DNA of 64,000 nucleotides. It comes from Promicromonospora sp. AC04 (GTDB lineage Bacteria > Actinomycetota > Actinomycetes > Actinomycetales > Cellulomonadaceae). A program made the translations under genes and the position numbers. Positions within the stretch are counted from its first letter, which is position 1; every line of letters begins with the position of its first letter. The stretch is taken from NCBI RefSeq assembly GCF_003058225.1, contig NZ_QBUG01000001.1:434001-498000 (forward strand). Reading direction: 5' to 3'. Shown here piece after piece: positions 10,221 to 18,012 of the stretch. Below the pieces are notes generated by a model. That model was not told the DNA's origin, searched no databases, and saw only the letters and a program-made list of their open reading frames with translations.

Positions 10221-10853
10221 TCAGCTGTCCATGCCGCCGCCGCCGGAGACCGACGCGGCGTTCTCCACGACGTGGTCGATGAAGCCGTACTCCAGCGCCT
10301 CGGGCGCGGTGAACCAGTTGTCGCGGTCGTTGTCCTTGATGATCGTGTCGAGCGGCTGCCCGGTCTGCTCGGCCGTCAGCTCGGCAAGGACCTTCTTCAT
10401 GTGCATGATGAGCTGCGCGTTGATGCGCACGTCGGTGGCCGTGCCACCGATGCCGCCCGAGGGCTGGTGCATCATCACGCGGGCGTGGGGCGTGGCGTAC
10501 CGCTTGCCCTTGGCGCCCGACGACAGCAGGAACTGACCCATGGAGGCCGCCATGCCCATCGCAACGGTCGCGACGTCCGGCTTCACCCACTGCATGGTGT
10601 CGTAGATCGCCATGCCGGCCGTGATGGAGCCGCCGGGCGAGTTGATGTACAGCCAGATGTCCTTGTCGGGGTCCTCGGCCGCGAGAAGCATCATCTGCGC
10701 GCTGATCGCGTTCGCGTTCTCGTCGCGCACCTCCGACCCCAGCCAGATGATGCGCTCCTTGAGCAGCCGGTTGTAGATGGAGTCGTTGAGCCCGAAGCCA
10801 GCACCCTCCGTCCGCGCTACCGGCCCAGCATCCATCCGCAGCAGATCGTTCAC
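10221..10853 (-). CDS. clpP1: ATP-dependent Clp protease proteolytic subunit ClpP1
   Basis: First proteolytic subunit of the actinobacterial ClpP1P2 pair. Counted from the GTG start, the triad is S104 ([11 protein letters not shown]), H129 (MMHQPSGG) and D178 (NDRDNWF). Start choice: the minus strand reads GAGGAGATGGACGTG. GAGGAG touches the ATG at 10859 with no spacing but stands six bases before the GTG at 10853, so the GTG is preferred (210 aa). The difference is two residues. A ClgR-type box lies about 110 bases upstream. Confidence 0.93.
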   Translation of the reverse strand: MNDLLRMDAGPVARTEGAGFGLNDSIYNRLLKERIIWLGSEVRDENANAISAQMMLLAAEDPDKDIWLYINSPGGSITAGMAIYDTMQWVKPDVATVAMGMAASMGQFLLSSGAKGKRYATPHARVMMHQPSGGIGGTATDVRINAQLIMHMKKVLAELTAEQTGQPLDTIIKDNDRDNWFTAPEALEYGFIDHVVENAASVSGGGGMDS

Positions 10854-10962
10854 GTCCATCTCCTCGGTTCTGACTCTCGTCTTTGGACCACGTCCTACGA
10901 CGTCGTGTCGCTCGACCCTAACGTGCCTCAGCCCGCCAGAACTCCTGATTCGGCGGCCGTTT

Positions 10963-10973
10963 CGCCTACAGCG
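10963..10973 (+). promoter_or_regulatory. ClgR-type operator upstream of clpP1P2
   Basis: The 11-mer CGCCTACAGCG matches the published ClgR core CGCYNANRGCG at every position. ClgR activates clpP1P2 in Corynebacterium, Streptomyces and Mycobacterium. The site is 110-120 bases upstream of the clpP1 start, a sensible activator position. The outer flanking bases of the longer consensus match only partly. Confidence 0.65.
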
Positions 10974-11009
10974 CACCGGTGCTGCCCACGGCGAAGTCTG
11001 GGGAACGCA

Positions 11010-11052
11010 GACGGCGGTCCGCAGCCTCGCGCGGAGGGTGCGGACCGCCGTC
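11010..11052 (-). terminator. Hairpin downstream of tig
   Basis: A perfect 14-bp stem, GACGGCGGTCCGCA (11010-11023) with TGCGGACCGCCGTC (11039-11052), lies about 40 bases beyond the tig stop codon on the minus strand. No U-run follows, as is usual for actinobacterial terminators. Confidence 0.65.
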
Positions 11053-11089
11053 GCGCGTCATGCTCCGGCCCGCTCGGGCCGGGTGTCCG

Positions 11090-12490
11090 TCAGGCCTTCG
11101 CGGGCTCCGACGTCTCCGGCGTCTCGACACCGGCCTCGGGCGCCTCGACCTCGGCGTCACCGGCCGCCTGGGCCTGCGCCACGGCGTCGTTGAGCGCCGC
11201 CTGGGCCTCGTCGTTCTCGTCCGAGCCGATGTACTCGCTCAGGTCCACGACGTTGCCGTCGGAGTCCTTGACCTCGATCTGGCGCAGTGCGACCGCAAGG
11301 GCCTTCGAGCGGGCGACCTCGCCGACCATGGCGGGGATCTGGCCGCCCTGCTCGAGGGTCTTGATGAACTCGCTCGGCTCCATGCCGTACTGCTGCGAGG
11401 CGCTCACCAGGTACTCGACGAGCTCGCCCTGGCTCACCTGCACCTTGAGCTTCTCGGCGAGGGTGTCGAGCAGGATCTGGTTCTTGATCGCCTTGGTGGC
11501 GTCCTCGGTGACCTCGGCGCGGTGCTCGTCGTCCTCCAGGCGGCTCTCGGACTCGAGGTGACGGTGCACCTCGGCCTCGACCACGCCGGTCGGCACGGGG
11601 ACCTCGACGGTCTCGAGCAGCTTCTCCATGAGCGCGTCACGGGCGGTGACGGCCTGGTTGGAGGTCTTGATGCCGGCGACCTGCGTGGTGAGGTCGGCCT
11701 TGAGCTCGTCGATCGTGTCGAACTCGGAGGCGAGCTGGGCGAAGTCGTCGTCCACCTCGGGCAGGTCGCGCTGCTTGACCGACGTCGCGGTGACGGTCAC
11801 GTCCGCCTCCTGGCCCTCGTGGTCGCCGCCGGCCAGCGGCGCCTTGAAGGTGGTGGTCTCGCCGGCGGACAGGCCGGTCAGGGCCTCGTCGAGCCCCTCG
11901 AGCATGTTGCCGGAGCCGATCTGGTACGAGACGCCCGAGACGGAGTCGACCTCCTCGGCACCGATGACGGCCTTCAGGTCGATGACGATGTAGTCGCCCT
12001 CGACGGCCGGACGGTCCACGCCCACCAGCGTGCCGAAGCGCTCGCGCAGGGCGTCCATCCGCTCCGCGACGTCCTCGTCGGTGACGGTCGTGGAGTCGAC
12101 GGTCAGGTCGACGTCGGCGAGCTCCGGGATCACGATCTCGGGGCGCACCTCGACCTCGGCCGTGAACTTCAGCTGGCCCTCGCCGGCCTTCGCCGGGACG
12201 TCGGTCACGTCGATCTCGGGCTGGGCGAGCGGACGCAGGTCGGTCTCGCCGAGCGCGTCACGGTAGAAGCCGGAGAGCCCGTCGTTCACGGCGTGCTCGA
12301 TCACGGCGCCCCAGCCGACCCGCTGGTCGATGATCCGCGGGGGGACCTTGCCCTTGCGGAAGCCGGGGATGTTCACCTGCTCCGCGATGTGCTCGTAGGC
12401 GTGATCGATGCTCGGCTTGAGCTCGTCGTAGTCCACCTCGACGGTCAGCTTGACCTTGGTGGGCTCCAAGGTCTCGACGGCGCTCTTCAC
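11090..12490 (-). CDS. tig: Trigger factor (ribosome-associated peptidyl-prolyl isomerase)
   Basis: Ribosome-bound chaperone that shields nascent chains. The N-terminal ribosome-binding domain carries the signature GFRKGKVPPRII. It is followed by the FKBP-like PPIase domain (EGDYIVIDL to TVTATSVKQRDLPE) and the C-terminal helical cradle. An acidic Ala/Glu-rich tail ends the protein. The start is GTG at 12490 (MKSAVETLEPTKVKLTVEV), with GGAG nine bases upstream. It gives 466 aa, the usual size; the open frame upstream to 12565 is not typical. It is upstream of the clpP operon on the same strand, the common actinobacterial order. Confidence 0.95.
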   Translation of the reverse strand: MKSAVETLEPTKVKLTVEVDYDELKPSIDHAYEHIAEQVNIPGFRKGKVPPRIIDQRVGWGAVIEHAVNDGLSGFYRDALGETDLRPLAQPEIDVTDVPAKAGEGQLKFTAEVEVRPEIVIPELADVDLTVDSTTVTDEDVAERMDALRERFGTLVGVDRPAVEGDYIVIDLKAVIGAEEVDSVSGVSYQIGSGNMLEGLDEALTGLSAGETTTFKAPLAGGDHEGQEADVTVTATSVKQRDLPEVDDDFAQLASEFDTIDELKADLTTQVAGIKTSNQAVTARDALMEKLLETVEVPVPTGVVEAEVHRHLESESRLEDDEHRAEVTEDATKAIKNQILLDTLAEKLKVQVSQGELVEYLVSASQQYGMEPSEFIKTLEQGGQIPAMVGEVARSKALAVALRQIEVKDSDGNVVDLSEYIGSDENDEAQAALNDAVAQAQAAGDAEVEAPEAGVETPETSEPAKA

Positions 12491-12685
12491 TTCGATGGTC
12501 TCCAGAATGTCGGGGGTGCGCGCACGCCGGCGTACTGCGTCCCGGGGTGGCGCGGGGATGCTCAACTCAGTTGCAGCTGCTCGCTGACAGCCGTGTGCGA
12601 CAGACGCACGGGCAACCCGTCAATGGTACGCCCCACGACCACGGGCGCCGAATGCAAACGGGTGGCATGCCGCACAGCCTTCGGC

Positions 12686-12724
12686 GTCGCGCGACGATCG
12701 GCAAGTCGTCGCGCGACGATCGGC
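12686..12724. repeat. 17-bp direct repeat, each copy with a palindromic core
   Basis: GTCGCGCGACGATCGGC occurs at 12686-12702 and 12708-12724, a 22-bp period. Each copy begins with the perfect palindrome GTCGCGCGAC. It lies in the 246-base gap between a sugar permease stop and the tig start, so it could be an operator or part of a transcript end. Confidence 0.45.
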
Positions 12725-12736
12725 GTCGTGCTGCCG

Positions 12737-13576
12737 TCAGCGACCCATCCCGGCCGTGAGTCCCGCGACGATCTGCCGGGTCGCGACGAGGAACAGCACC
12801 ACCAGCGGCAGCGTCGCGATGACCAGGCCAGCGAACAGGGTGGACCAGGAGGTCTGGTACTCCCCGAAGAAGGTGGTCAGACCCACCGGCAGCGTGTACT
12901 GGGTGCGGTCGCGCACGAGGATGAGCGGGTAGAAGAAGTCGTTCCAGATCGGCACGAAGCGGAAGACCACCACGGTGGCCACCGCGGGCCGCACGAGCGG
13001 CAGCAGCACGGACCAGAACGTGCGCAGCGGGCCCGCGCCGTCGATCCGGGCGGCGTCCTCCAGCTCTTCCGGCAGCTGCCGCAGGAACGTGGCCAGCACG
13101 AACACCGAGAACGGGACCGAGACCGCCGCGTAGACCAGGATCAGGCCGGTCCGGGTCGAGGCGAGCCCGATCGTGTCGAGCAGGTAGAAGATCGGCACGA
13201 TCATGAGGTACACGGGCATCATCAGGCCGGACACGAAGACCTGCTCGATCACGCCCATCAGCCGCGAGCGCGACCGTGCCAATGCGTACGCCGCCAGCAG
13301 CGACACCGCCGTCGACAGGGCTACCGACGCCGTGGTGACCAGCACGGAGTTGAGGAAGTAGGTGGAGAACGACGCCTCGACCCAGGCCTCGCGGTACGCG
13401 TCCAGCGACGGGCTGACCGGCAGCCCGAGCGGCTCTGCCACCAGCTCCTGGTCGGTCCGGAACGAGTTCCAGACCATGATCAGCAGGGGCACCAGCGCGA
13501 CGACGGCGTAGCCCCACAGCACGACGTTAACGGTGGCCCGGCCGGCCACTGCGCGGGCGGCGCCGGAGCGCTTCAC
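12737..13576 (-). CDS. Carbohydrate ABC transporter permease, MalG/LacG type
   Basis: Inner-membrane permease of 279 aa with about six hydrophobic helices. It carries the EAA loop for ATPase contact (ELEDAARIDGAGPLRTFWSVLLPLVRP), diagnostic of the MalG side of CUT1 sugar importers. The start is GTG at 13576, overlapping the upstream permease stop by four bases (GTGA), so the two are translationally coupled. No ATPase gene is present; CUT1 systems in actinobacteria commonly share a general MsiK-type ATPase encoded elsewhere. The substrate is not shown by the sequence. Confidence 0.88.
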   Translation of the reverse strand: MKRSGAARAVAGRATVNVVLWGYAVVALVPLLIMVWNSFRTDQELVAEPLGLPVSPSLDAYREAWVEASFSTYFLNSVLVTTASVALSTAVSLLAAYALARSRSRLMGVIEQVFVSGLMMPVYLMIVPIFYLLDTIGLASTRTGLILVYAAVSVPFSVFVLATFLRQLPEELEDAARIDGAGPLRTFWSVLLPLVRPAVATVVVFRFVPIWNDFFYPLILVRDRTQYTLPVGLTTFFGEYQTSWSTLFAGLVIATLPLVVLFLVATRQIVAGLTAGMGR

Positions 13577-14493
13577 GTCAGCCTCCGTTCCACGCGGCGG
13601 AACCACTGCGTGAACAGCACCGACACCCCGACGATCACGACGAACAACACGATCGCGACCGCCGACGAGATGCCTATCGCGTTGGAGGCACCCGAGTGGA
13701 ACGCGGTGCGGTAGAAGAGGAGCGACATGACGTCGGTGGCGCCGGCCGGGCTGCCGCTGGACCCGCCGAGGGCGTACGGGATCGGGAACGCCTCCATGGA
13801 GAAGATGAACGTCAGCACGCTCACCGTGCCGATCACCGGCATCAGCATGGGCAGGGTGACGTACCAGAACCGCTGGCGGGAGCTCGCGCCGTCGAGCATC
13901 GCGGCCTCCTCCATCGCCGGATCGAGCGACCCGAGCGCGGCGCCGTAGATCAGGAGCGGGAACCCGACCCACTGCCACGCCGTGACCAGCACCACCACCC
14001 ACAGGGCGGTGTCGGGGTCGCCCAGCCAGGGCTGGGCCACGGACTCCAGGCCGACGGCGCGCAGCGCAGCGTTCACCGGGCCGAACAGCGGCGAGAGCAG
14101 CAGCGACCAGAGGTAGCCGACGACCAGCGGCGACACGAGGTACGGCATCGTGTAGAGCACCTGGAACAGCCGGCGCAGCCTGCCCCTCTTGTGCAGCGCG
14201 TACGCCAGCAGGAGGCCCACCGAGTTCTGCACGACCATCGCCCCGGCGAACAGGAGCGCGTTGTGCCCGAACGCGCGCGGCAGCTGGCTGCGGTAGGGCT
14301 CCGTGGTGAACAGCGCGACGAAGTTGTCCAGCCCCACGAACGCCTCCTGCGCGGTGCCGCGCCAGGAGAACAGCGAGTAGGTCAGCGCCGTCGCCATCGG
14401 GTACAGCACGAAGACGGCGAACAGCGCCGCGGCGGGCAGCAGGAACAGGAGTGCGACGGACGTGGGCAGCGCCGCTGTGCGACGGCGGCTCAC
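13573..14493 (-). CDS. Carbohydrate ABC transporter permease, MalF/LacF type
   Basis: Partner permease with about six membrane helices and the EAA motif SLDPAMEEAAMLDGASSRQRFWYVTLPML. The start is taken as GTG at 14493 (MSRRRTAALPTSVALLFLLPA), because it overlaps the solute-binding protein stop by four bases (GTGA). A GTG at 14508 would add five residues without a better ribosome site. It forms the channel together with the downstream MalG-type subunit. It is the middle gene of the minus-strand operon binding protein, MalF-type, MalG-type. Confidence 0.87.
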   Translation of the reverse strand: MSRRRTAALPTSVALLFLLPAAALFAVFVLYPMATALTYSLFSWRGTAQEAFVGLDNFVALFTTEPYRSQLPRAFGHNALLFAGAMVVQNSVGLLLAYALHKRGRLRRLFQVLYTMPYLVSPLVVGYLWSLLLSPLFGPVNAALRAVGLESVAQPWLGDPDTALWVVVLVTAWQWVGFPLLIYGAALGSLDPAMEEAAMLDGASSRQRFWYVTLPMLMPVIGTVSVLTFIFSMEAFPIPYALGGSSGSPAGATDVMSLLFYRTAFHSGASNAIGISSAVAIVLFVVIVGVSVLFTQWFRRVERRLT

Positions 14494-15794
14494 TCGCCCG
14501 GCGTCCACCAGGCCGACAGGCCGTCCTGAATGATCTCCGCGGCACCCTTGGCGTCGGTGTCGCCGAGGAACAGCTTCTGCCCCGCCTCACCCATCAGGTC
14601 CGTGCCGACGGGGTCGCCGTAGCGGTAGTCCACGAGCAGCAGGTACGGCGCCGGGTTCGCCTGGTACAGGTCCCACATCTCCTGCTGGAGCGGGTCGGAG
14701 AACTCGACCCCGGGGATCGGCGAGAACTGCTTGAGCTCGTCGGCGACGAGCTGCCCGAACTCCGGCGTGGCCAGCCAGTTCAGCAGTGTCTCGGCCTCCT
14801 CGGGGTGCTCGGTGGTGGCCGACATGCCCCAGCTGCCGTCCGCGTACCCGGCGGTGACCGGGTGGTCCAGGGCCGAGCCGGGCGGCGGGGGCACCTGGAA
14901 GACGCCGAGGTCGAGGTCAGGGTTGGCGTCCTGGAAGAACGCGAGCTCGTACGAGCCGCCGGCGAACATCGCGGCCTGCTCGGAGGTGAACAGGACCTGC
15001 GCGTCCGTGTACGGCACGCCGGTCACGTCGTCGGGCATGTACTTCTGCAGGTCCTTGAGCGTCTGGATCGAGTCGACGTAGGCCGGGTCGGTGAAGTCGG
15101 TGTCGCCGTCGCGCAGGGCCTGCTGGAAGTCGGCGCCGCCGTACTGGGCGGAGGTGAGGGCGTCGTGCACCGTGGGCACGAACCACCCGTCGCGCGCGCC
15201 GACGGCGAGCGGCGTGACGTCGTGCTCGAGGAGCGTGTCGTTGAGCGCGATGAAGTCGTCCCAGGTCTCGGGCTCCTGAAGGCCGTGCTCCTCGAAGATC
15301 GCGGTGTTGTAGTAGACCTGGATGGTCTGGGTGGCCAGCGGCACGCCGTAGACCGCGCCGTCCTCCCGGCCGCGCGAGCCGTCGAGGATGGCCTCGTCGA
15401 AGTCGGCGAGCGCCGGGACGAGGTCCTCCAGCGGCTCCAGGTTGCCGCCCTCGACGAGCGGCTGGAGCAGGCCGTAGGACCGCACCTGCGCGATGTCGGG
15501 GCCGTCCGAGCCGGTCAGGCCGGTGCGCAGGATCTGGTCGTACTCGGTGTTGAGGTGGGCCTGGAAGTTCACCGTGATGCACGGGTTGGCCGCCTCGAAG
15601 GCGTCGAAGATCTTCTCGTACGTCTTGACGTCCTCGGTGCGCCAGGACCACACGTCGAGGGCTACGGCCTCGCCGTCGCACCCCTCCCCCGCGGCCGTCC
15701 CGGGCTCCGGGCTGTCCGACGACGGCGCGCAGGCGCTCAGCGTCAGTGCCACGAGGGCGGTGGTGACTGCGGCGAAGGTCGTTCTGCGGTTCAT
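14490..15794 (-). CDS. Sugar ABC transporter substrate-binding lipoprotein (CUT1 family)
   Basis: A 434-aa extracytoplasmic binding protein. The N-terminus is a lipoprotein signal: MNRRTTFAAVTTALVALTLSAC, with lipobox LSAC at C22. The mature part shows the family 1 fold features VDVWSWRTEDV-like strand, TQTIQVYYNTAIFEEHGL and the W-rich C-terminus. It lies first in the operon with the two permeases and diverges from livK across 162 bases. The ligand is unknown; aromatic-rich sites in this family generally bind mono- or oligosaccharides. Confidence 0.88.
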   Translation of the reverse strand: MNRRTTFAAVTTALVALTLSACAPSSDSPEPGTAAGEGCDGEAVALDVWSWRTEDVKTYEKIFDAFEAANPCITVNFQAHLNTEYDQILRTGLTGSDGPDIAQVRSYGLLQPLVEGGNLEPLEDLVPALADFDEAILDGSRGREDGAVYGVPLATQTIQVYYNTAIFEEHGLQEPETWDDFIALNDTLLEHDVTPLAVGARDGWFVPTVHDALTSAQYGGADFQQALRDGDTDFTDPAYVDSIQTLKDLQKYMPDDVTGVPYTDAQVLFTSEQAAMFAGGSYELAFFQDANPDLDLGVFQVPPPPGSALDHPVTAGYADGSWGMSATTEHPEEAETLLNWLATPEFGQLVADELKQFSPIPGVEFSDPLQQEMWDLYQANPAPYLLLVDYRYGDPVGTDLMGEAGQKLFLGDTDAKGAAEIIQDGLSAWWTPGE

Positions 15795-15956
15795 GCGCCG
15801 GACGCTTCCGGTCAGGGGGCGAAGTGTCAAGCATTTGCGGCTTGGCGAAATGTCGTGTCTCAATTCACCCACGCGTGCCAGAATTTCCCCCGCCACTGGC
15901 TCGTTCGCCCATCTCTTCCCCTGAACTGACGCTGTCGTCAAGACCTGGAGACTCGC
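15795..15956. promoter_or_regulatory. Divergent promoter region between the sugar and amino acid transport operons
   Basis: This 162-base gap holds both operon promoters and is less GC-rich than the flanking genes. A small inverted repeat, CAAGC (15828-15832) with GCTTG (15840-15844), could be a LacI-type half-operator but is too short to be sure. GGAG six bases before the livK ATG is the ribosome site on the plus strand. Confidence 0.4.
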
Positions 15957-17123
15957 ATGGCTCACCGTGGTCCGGCTCTGCTCGCAGCCACCGTCCTGAC
16001 GGTCGCGCTCACCGCCTGCGCCTCGGAGGGTGGCGGGAGCGGCGGCAGCCTCGTCGGTGAGGGCACCGGCGACGACTGCACTATCGCGTCGCCCGTGCCG
16101 GTGGGTGCAGCGCTCAGCCTCACGGGCGCGGCCGCCAGCTACGGCGAGTCCCAGCAGAAAGGTCTGGAGCTCGCGGCCGAGCAGCTCAACGCCAAGGGCG
16201 GGGTCGAGTACGAGCTGACGGTGGAGGACGACCAGACCGACCCCAAGCAGGGCATCGCGGTCTTCGAGCAGCTCACGGCCGCCGACGGCGCGAGCGTGAT
16301 CATCGGCCCGACGCTGTCCACCGCGGCGTTCCAGGCGCAGCCGATCGCGCAGGACGAGGGCGTCCCGGTGCTCGCCATCTCCAACACGGTGGACGGCATC
16401 ACGGCGCAGGGCGAGTACATCTTCCGCGACTCGCTCACCGAGTCCCAGGTGATCCCGCAGACCGTGGCCGCCGCGAAGGCCGAGTACGGCCTGGAGAAGG
16501 TGGTGGTCATGCACGCCAACGACGACGCGCTCGCCGAGGCCGGGGGCGAGGTGTTCGCCGGCGCGCTGGACGCGGAGGGCATCGAGGTGGCCGACACCCT
16601 GACCTTCTCGGTGGCCGACACCGACTTCCGCGCCCTGCTCACCGAGGCCAAGGCGGCGGACCCGGACGCCCTGGTGGTCTCGAGCCTCATCGAGGCCGCG
16701 ATCCCGCTGGTCACCCAGGCGCGCGAGCTCGGCATCGACGTGCCGATCGTCGGCGGCAACGGCTTCAACAACCCCAAGCTGATGGCGGACGCCGGGGACG
16801 CCGCCGAGGGTGTGGTCGTCGGCGCCGCCTGGAACTCGTCGTCGGACAACCCGGAGAACACGGCGTTCCTCGCCGACTTCGAGGAGAAGTACGGGGCGCA
16901 GCCGGACCAGTTCGCCGCCCAGGCGTACACGGGTCTCATGCTGGTCGACGCCGCGGTGCGCGCGTCGTGCTCCGGCGAGCGGGACGCCATCAAGGAGGGC
17001 CTTGGGGGTATCGAGGGCGCAGCAACCGTCCTGGGTGAGCTGACCATCAACGACGAGCGGGACGCCGAGCACGAGGCAGTGGTCCAGGTCGTCGAGGACG
17101 GCCAGTTCGCCGTCCTCGACTGA
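15957..17123 (+). CDS. Branched-chain amino acid ABC transporter substrate-binding lipoprotein
   Basis: A 388-aa LivK-like protein (type I periplasmic fold). The signal peptide ends in a lipobox with the cysteine in LTACASEGGG, followed by a Gly/Ser spacer. Family landmarks include GAALSLTGAAASYGESQQKGLELA near the N-terminus and VVIIGPTLSTAAF-type and VPIVGGNGF-type strands. The start is ATG at 15957, with GGAG six bases upstream. It leads a five-gene-equivalent transport operon. The ligand could be a branched-chain amino acid or an amide. Confidence 0.88.
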   Translation: MAHRGPALLAATVLTVALTACASEGGGSGGSLVGEGTGDDCTIASPVPVGAALSLTGAAASYGESQQKGLELAAEQLNAKGGVEYELTVEDDQTDPKQGIAVFEQLTAADGASVIIGPTLSTAAFQAQPIAQDEGVPVLAISNTVDGITAQGEYIFRDSLTESQVIPQTVAAAKAEYGLEKVVVMHANDDALAEAGGEVFAGALDAEGIEVADTLTFSVADTDFRALLTEAKAADPDALVVSSLIEAAIPLVTQARELGIDVPIVGGNGFNNPKLMADAGDAAEGVVVGAAWNSSSDNPENTAFLADFEEKYGAQPDQFAAQAYTGLMLVDAAVRASCSGERDAIKEGLGGIEGAATVLGELTINDERDAEHEAVVQVVEDGQFAVLD

Positions 17124-17136
17124 TCGCCCGACCGCC

Positions 17137-18012
17137 ATGCAGCAGCTGCTCAACGGGATCTTCATCGGCTCGATCTACGCGCTCTTCGCCGTCGGCTTCG
17201 CGCTCGTGTTCGGCATTCTCGACCGGCTGAACCTCGCCCACCCGGCGGTGTTCGCGGCGTCGGCCTTCATCGGCATCGAGCTGGTCACGGTGGGCGGGCT
17301 GCCCTTCTGGGCGGCCCTGCCCGCGGTGGCGGTCGTGGGCGCGCTGCTCGGCCTGATCGTGGAGCGGGTGGCGTTCCGGCCGCTCAAGGGGCGGCCCGAC
17401 GCCCACTTCGCCGGCCTGATCTCCTCGATAGCGGTGGCGGGGATGCTGATCGCGCTGCTCCAGTGGCGGTACGGCGCCGAGACCCGGCGCTTCCCCGCCG
17501 ATGCGTTCCCGGCGACCCGGTTCGACGTGCTCGGTGCCCAGGTCACGCTGCTGCAGGTGGTCATCGTGGCGGTCTGTCTCGCCCTCGTGGTGGGGCTGAC
17601 CTGGCTCGTCGCCCGCAGCCGGCTCGGCCGCGGGATGCGGGCCGTCGCGGAGAACCCGACGGCGGCACGCGTGCTCGGCGTGAACGTGGACCGGGTCACC
17701 GCTACGACCTTCGCGATCTCTGCGGCGCTGGGTGCGGTGGCGGGCGCGCTGTTCGCGATGAACGTGAACTCGGCGCAGCTCACCATGGGGTCCGCCATCG
17801 AGCTCAAGGGCCTCGCGATCATCGTGGTGGGCGGCATGGGCTCGCTGCCTGGCGCGCTCGTGGGCGGGCTCCTGCTCGGGGTGGCCGAGGTGTTCGCGGT
17901 GCAGTACCTGGGCTCGGCCTGGCGCGACCTGATCGCGTTCGCCCTGCTGTTCGGGATTCTGCTGCTGCGGCCGCAGGGCCTGTTCGGCGGACGTCGGGCC
18001 CGGCAGGTCTGA
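17137..18012 (+). CDS. livH: Branched-chain amino acid ABC transporter permease (LivH)
   Basis: Hydrophobic 291-aa permease with about eight helices. It shows the LivH motifs QQLLNGIFIGSIYALFAVGFAL at the N-terminus and ENPTAARVLGVNVDRV, the ATPase coupling loop, near residue 170. The C-terminal GMGSLPGALVGGLLLG block is present. Its stop shares one base with the start of the next gene (TGATG). It lies fourteen bases after livK. Confidence 0.9.
   Translation: MQQLLNGIFIGSIYALFAVGFALVFGILDRLNLAHPAVFAASAFIGIELVTVGGLPFWAALPAVAVVGALLGLIVERVAFRPLKGRPDAHFAGLISSIAVAGMLIALLQWRYGAETRRFPADAFPATRFDVLGAQVTLLQVVIVAVCLALVVGLTWLVARSRLGRGMRAVAENPTAARVLGVNVDRVTATTFAISAALGAVAGALFAMNVNSAQLTMGSAIELKGLAIIVVGGMGSLPGALVGGLLLGVAEVFAVQYLGSAWRDLIAFALLFGILLLRPQGLFGGRRARQV

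Noticed and set aside
15795-17165. N-terminal extension of the sugar-binding protein into the region opposite livK
   Set aside because: The open frame continues upstream, but the lipoprotein signal peptide begins at 15794 and the upstream text is a shadow of livK.
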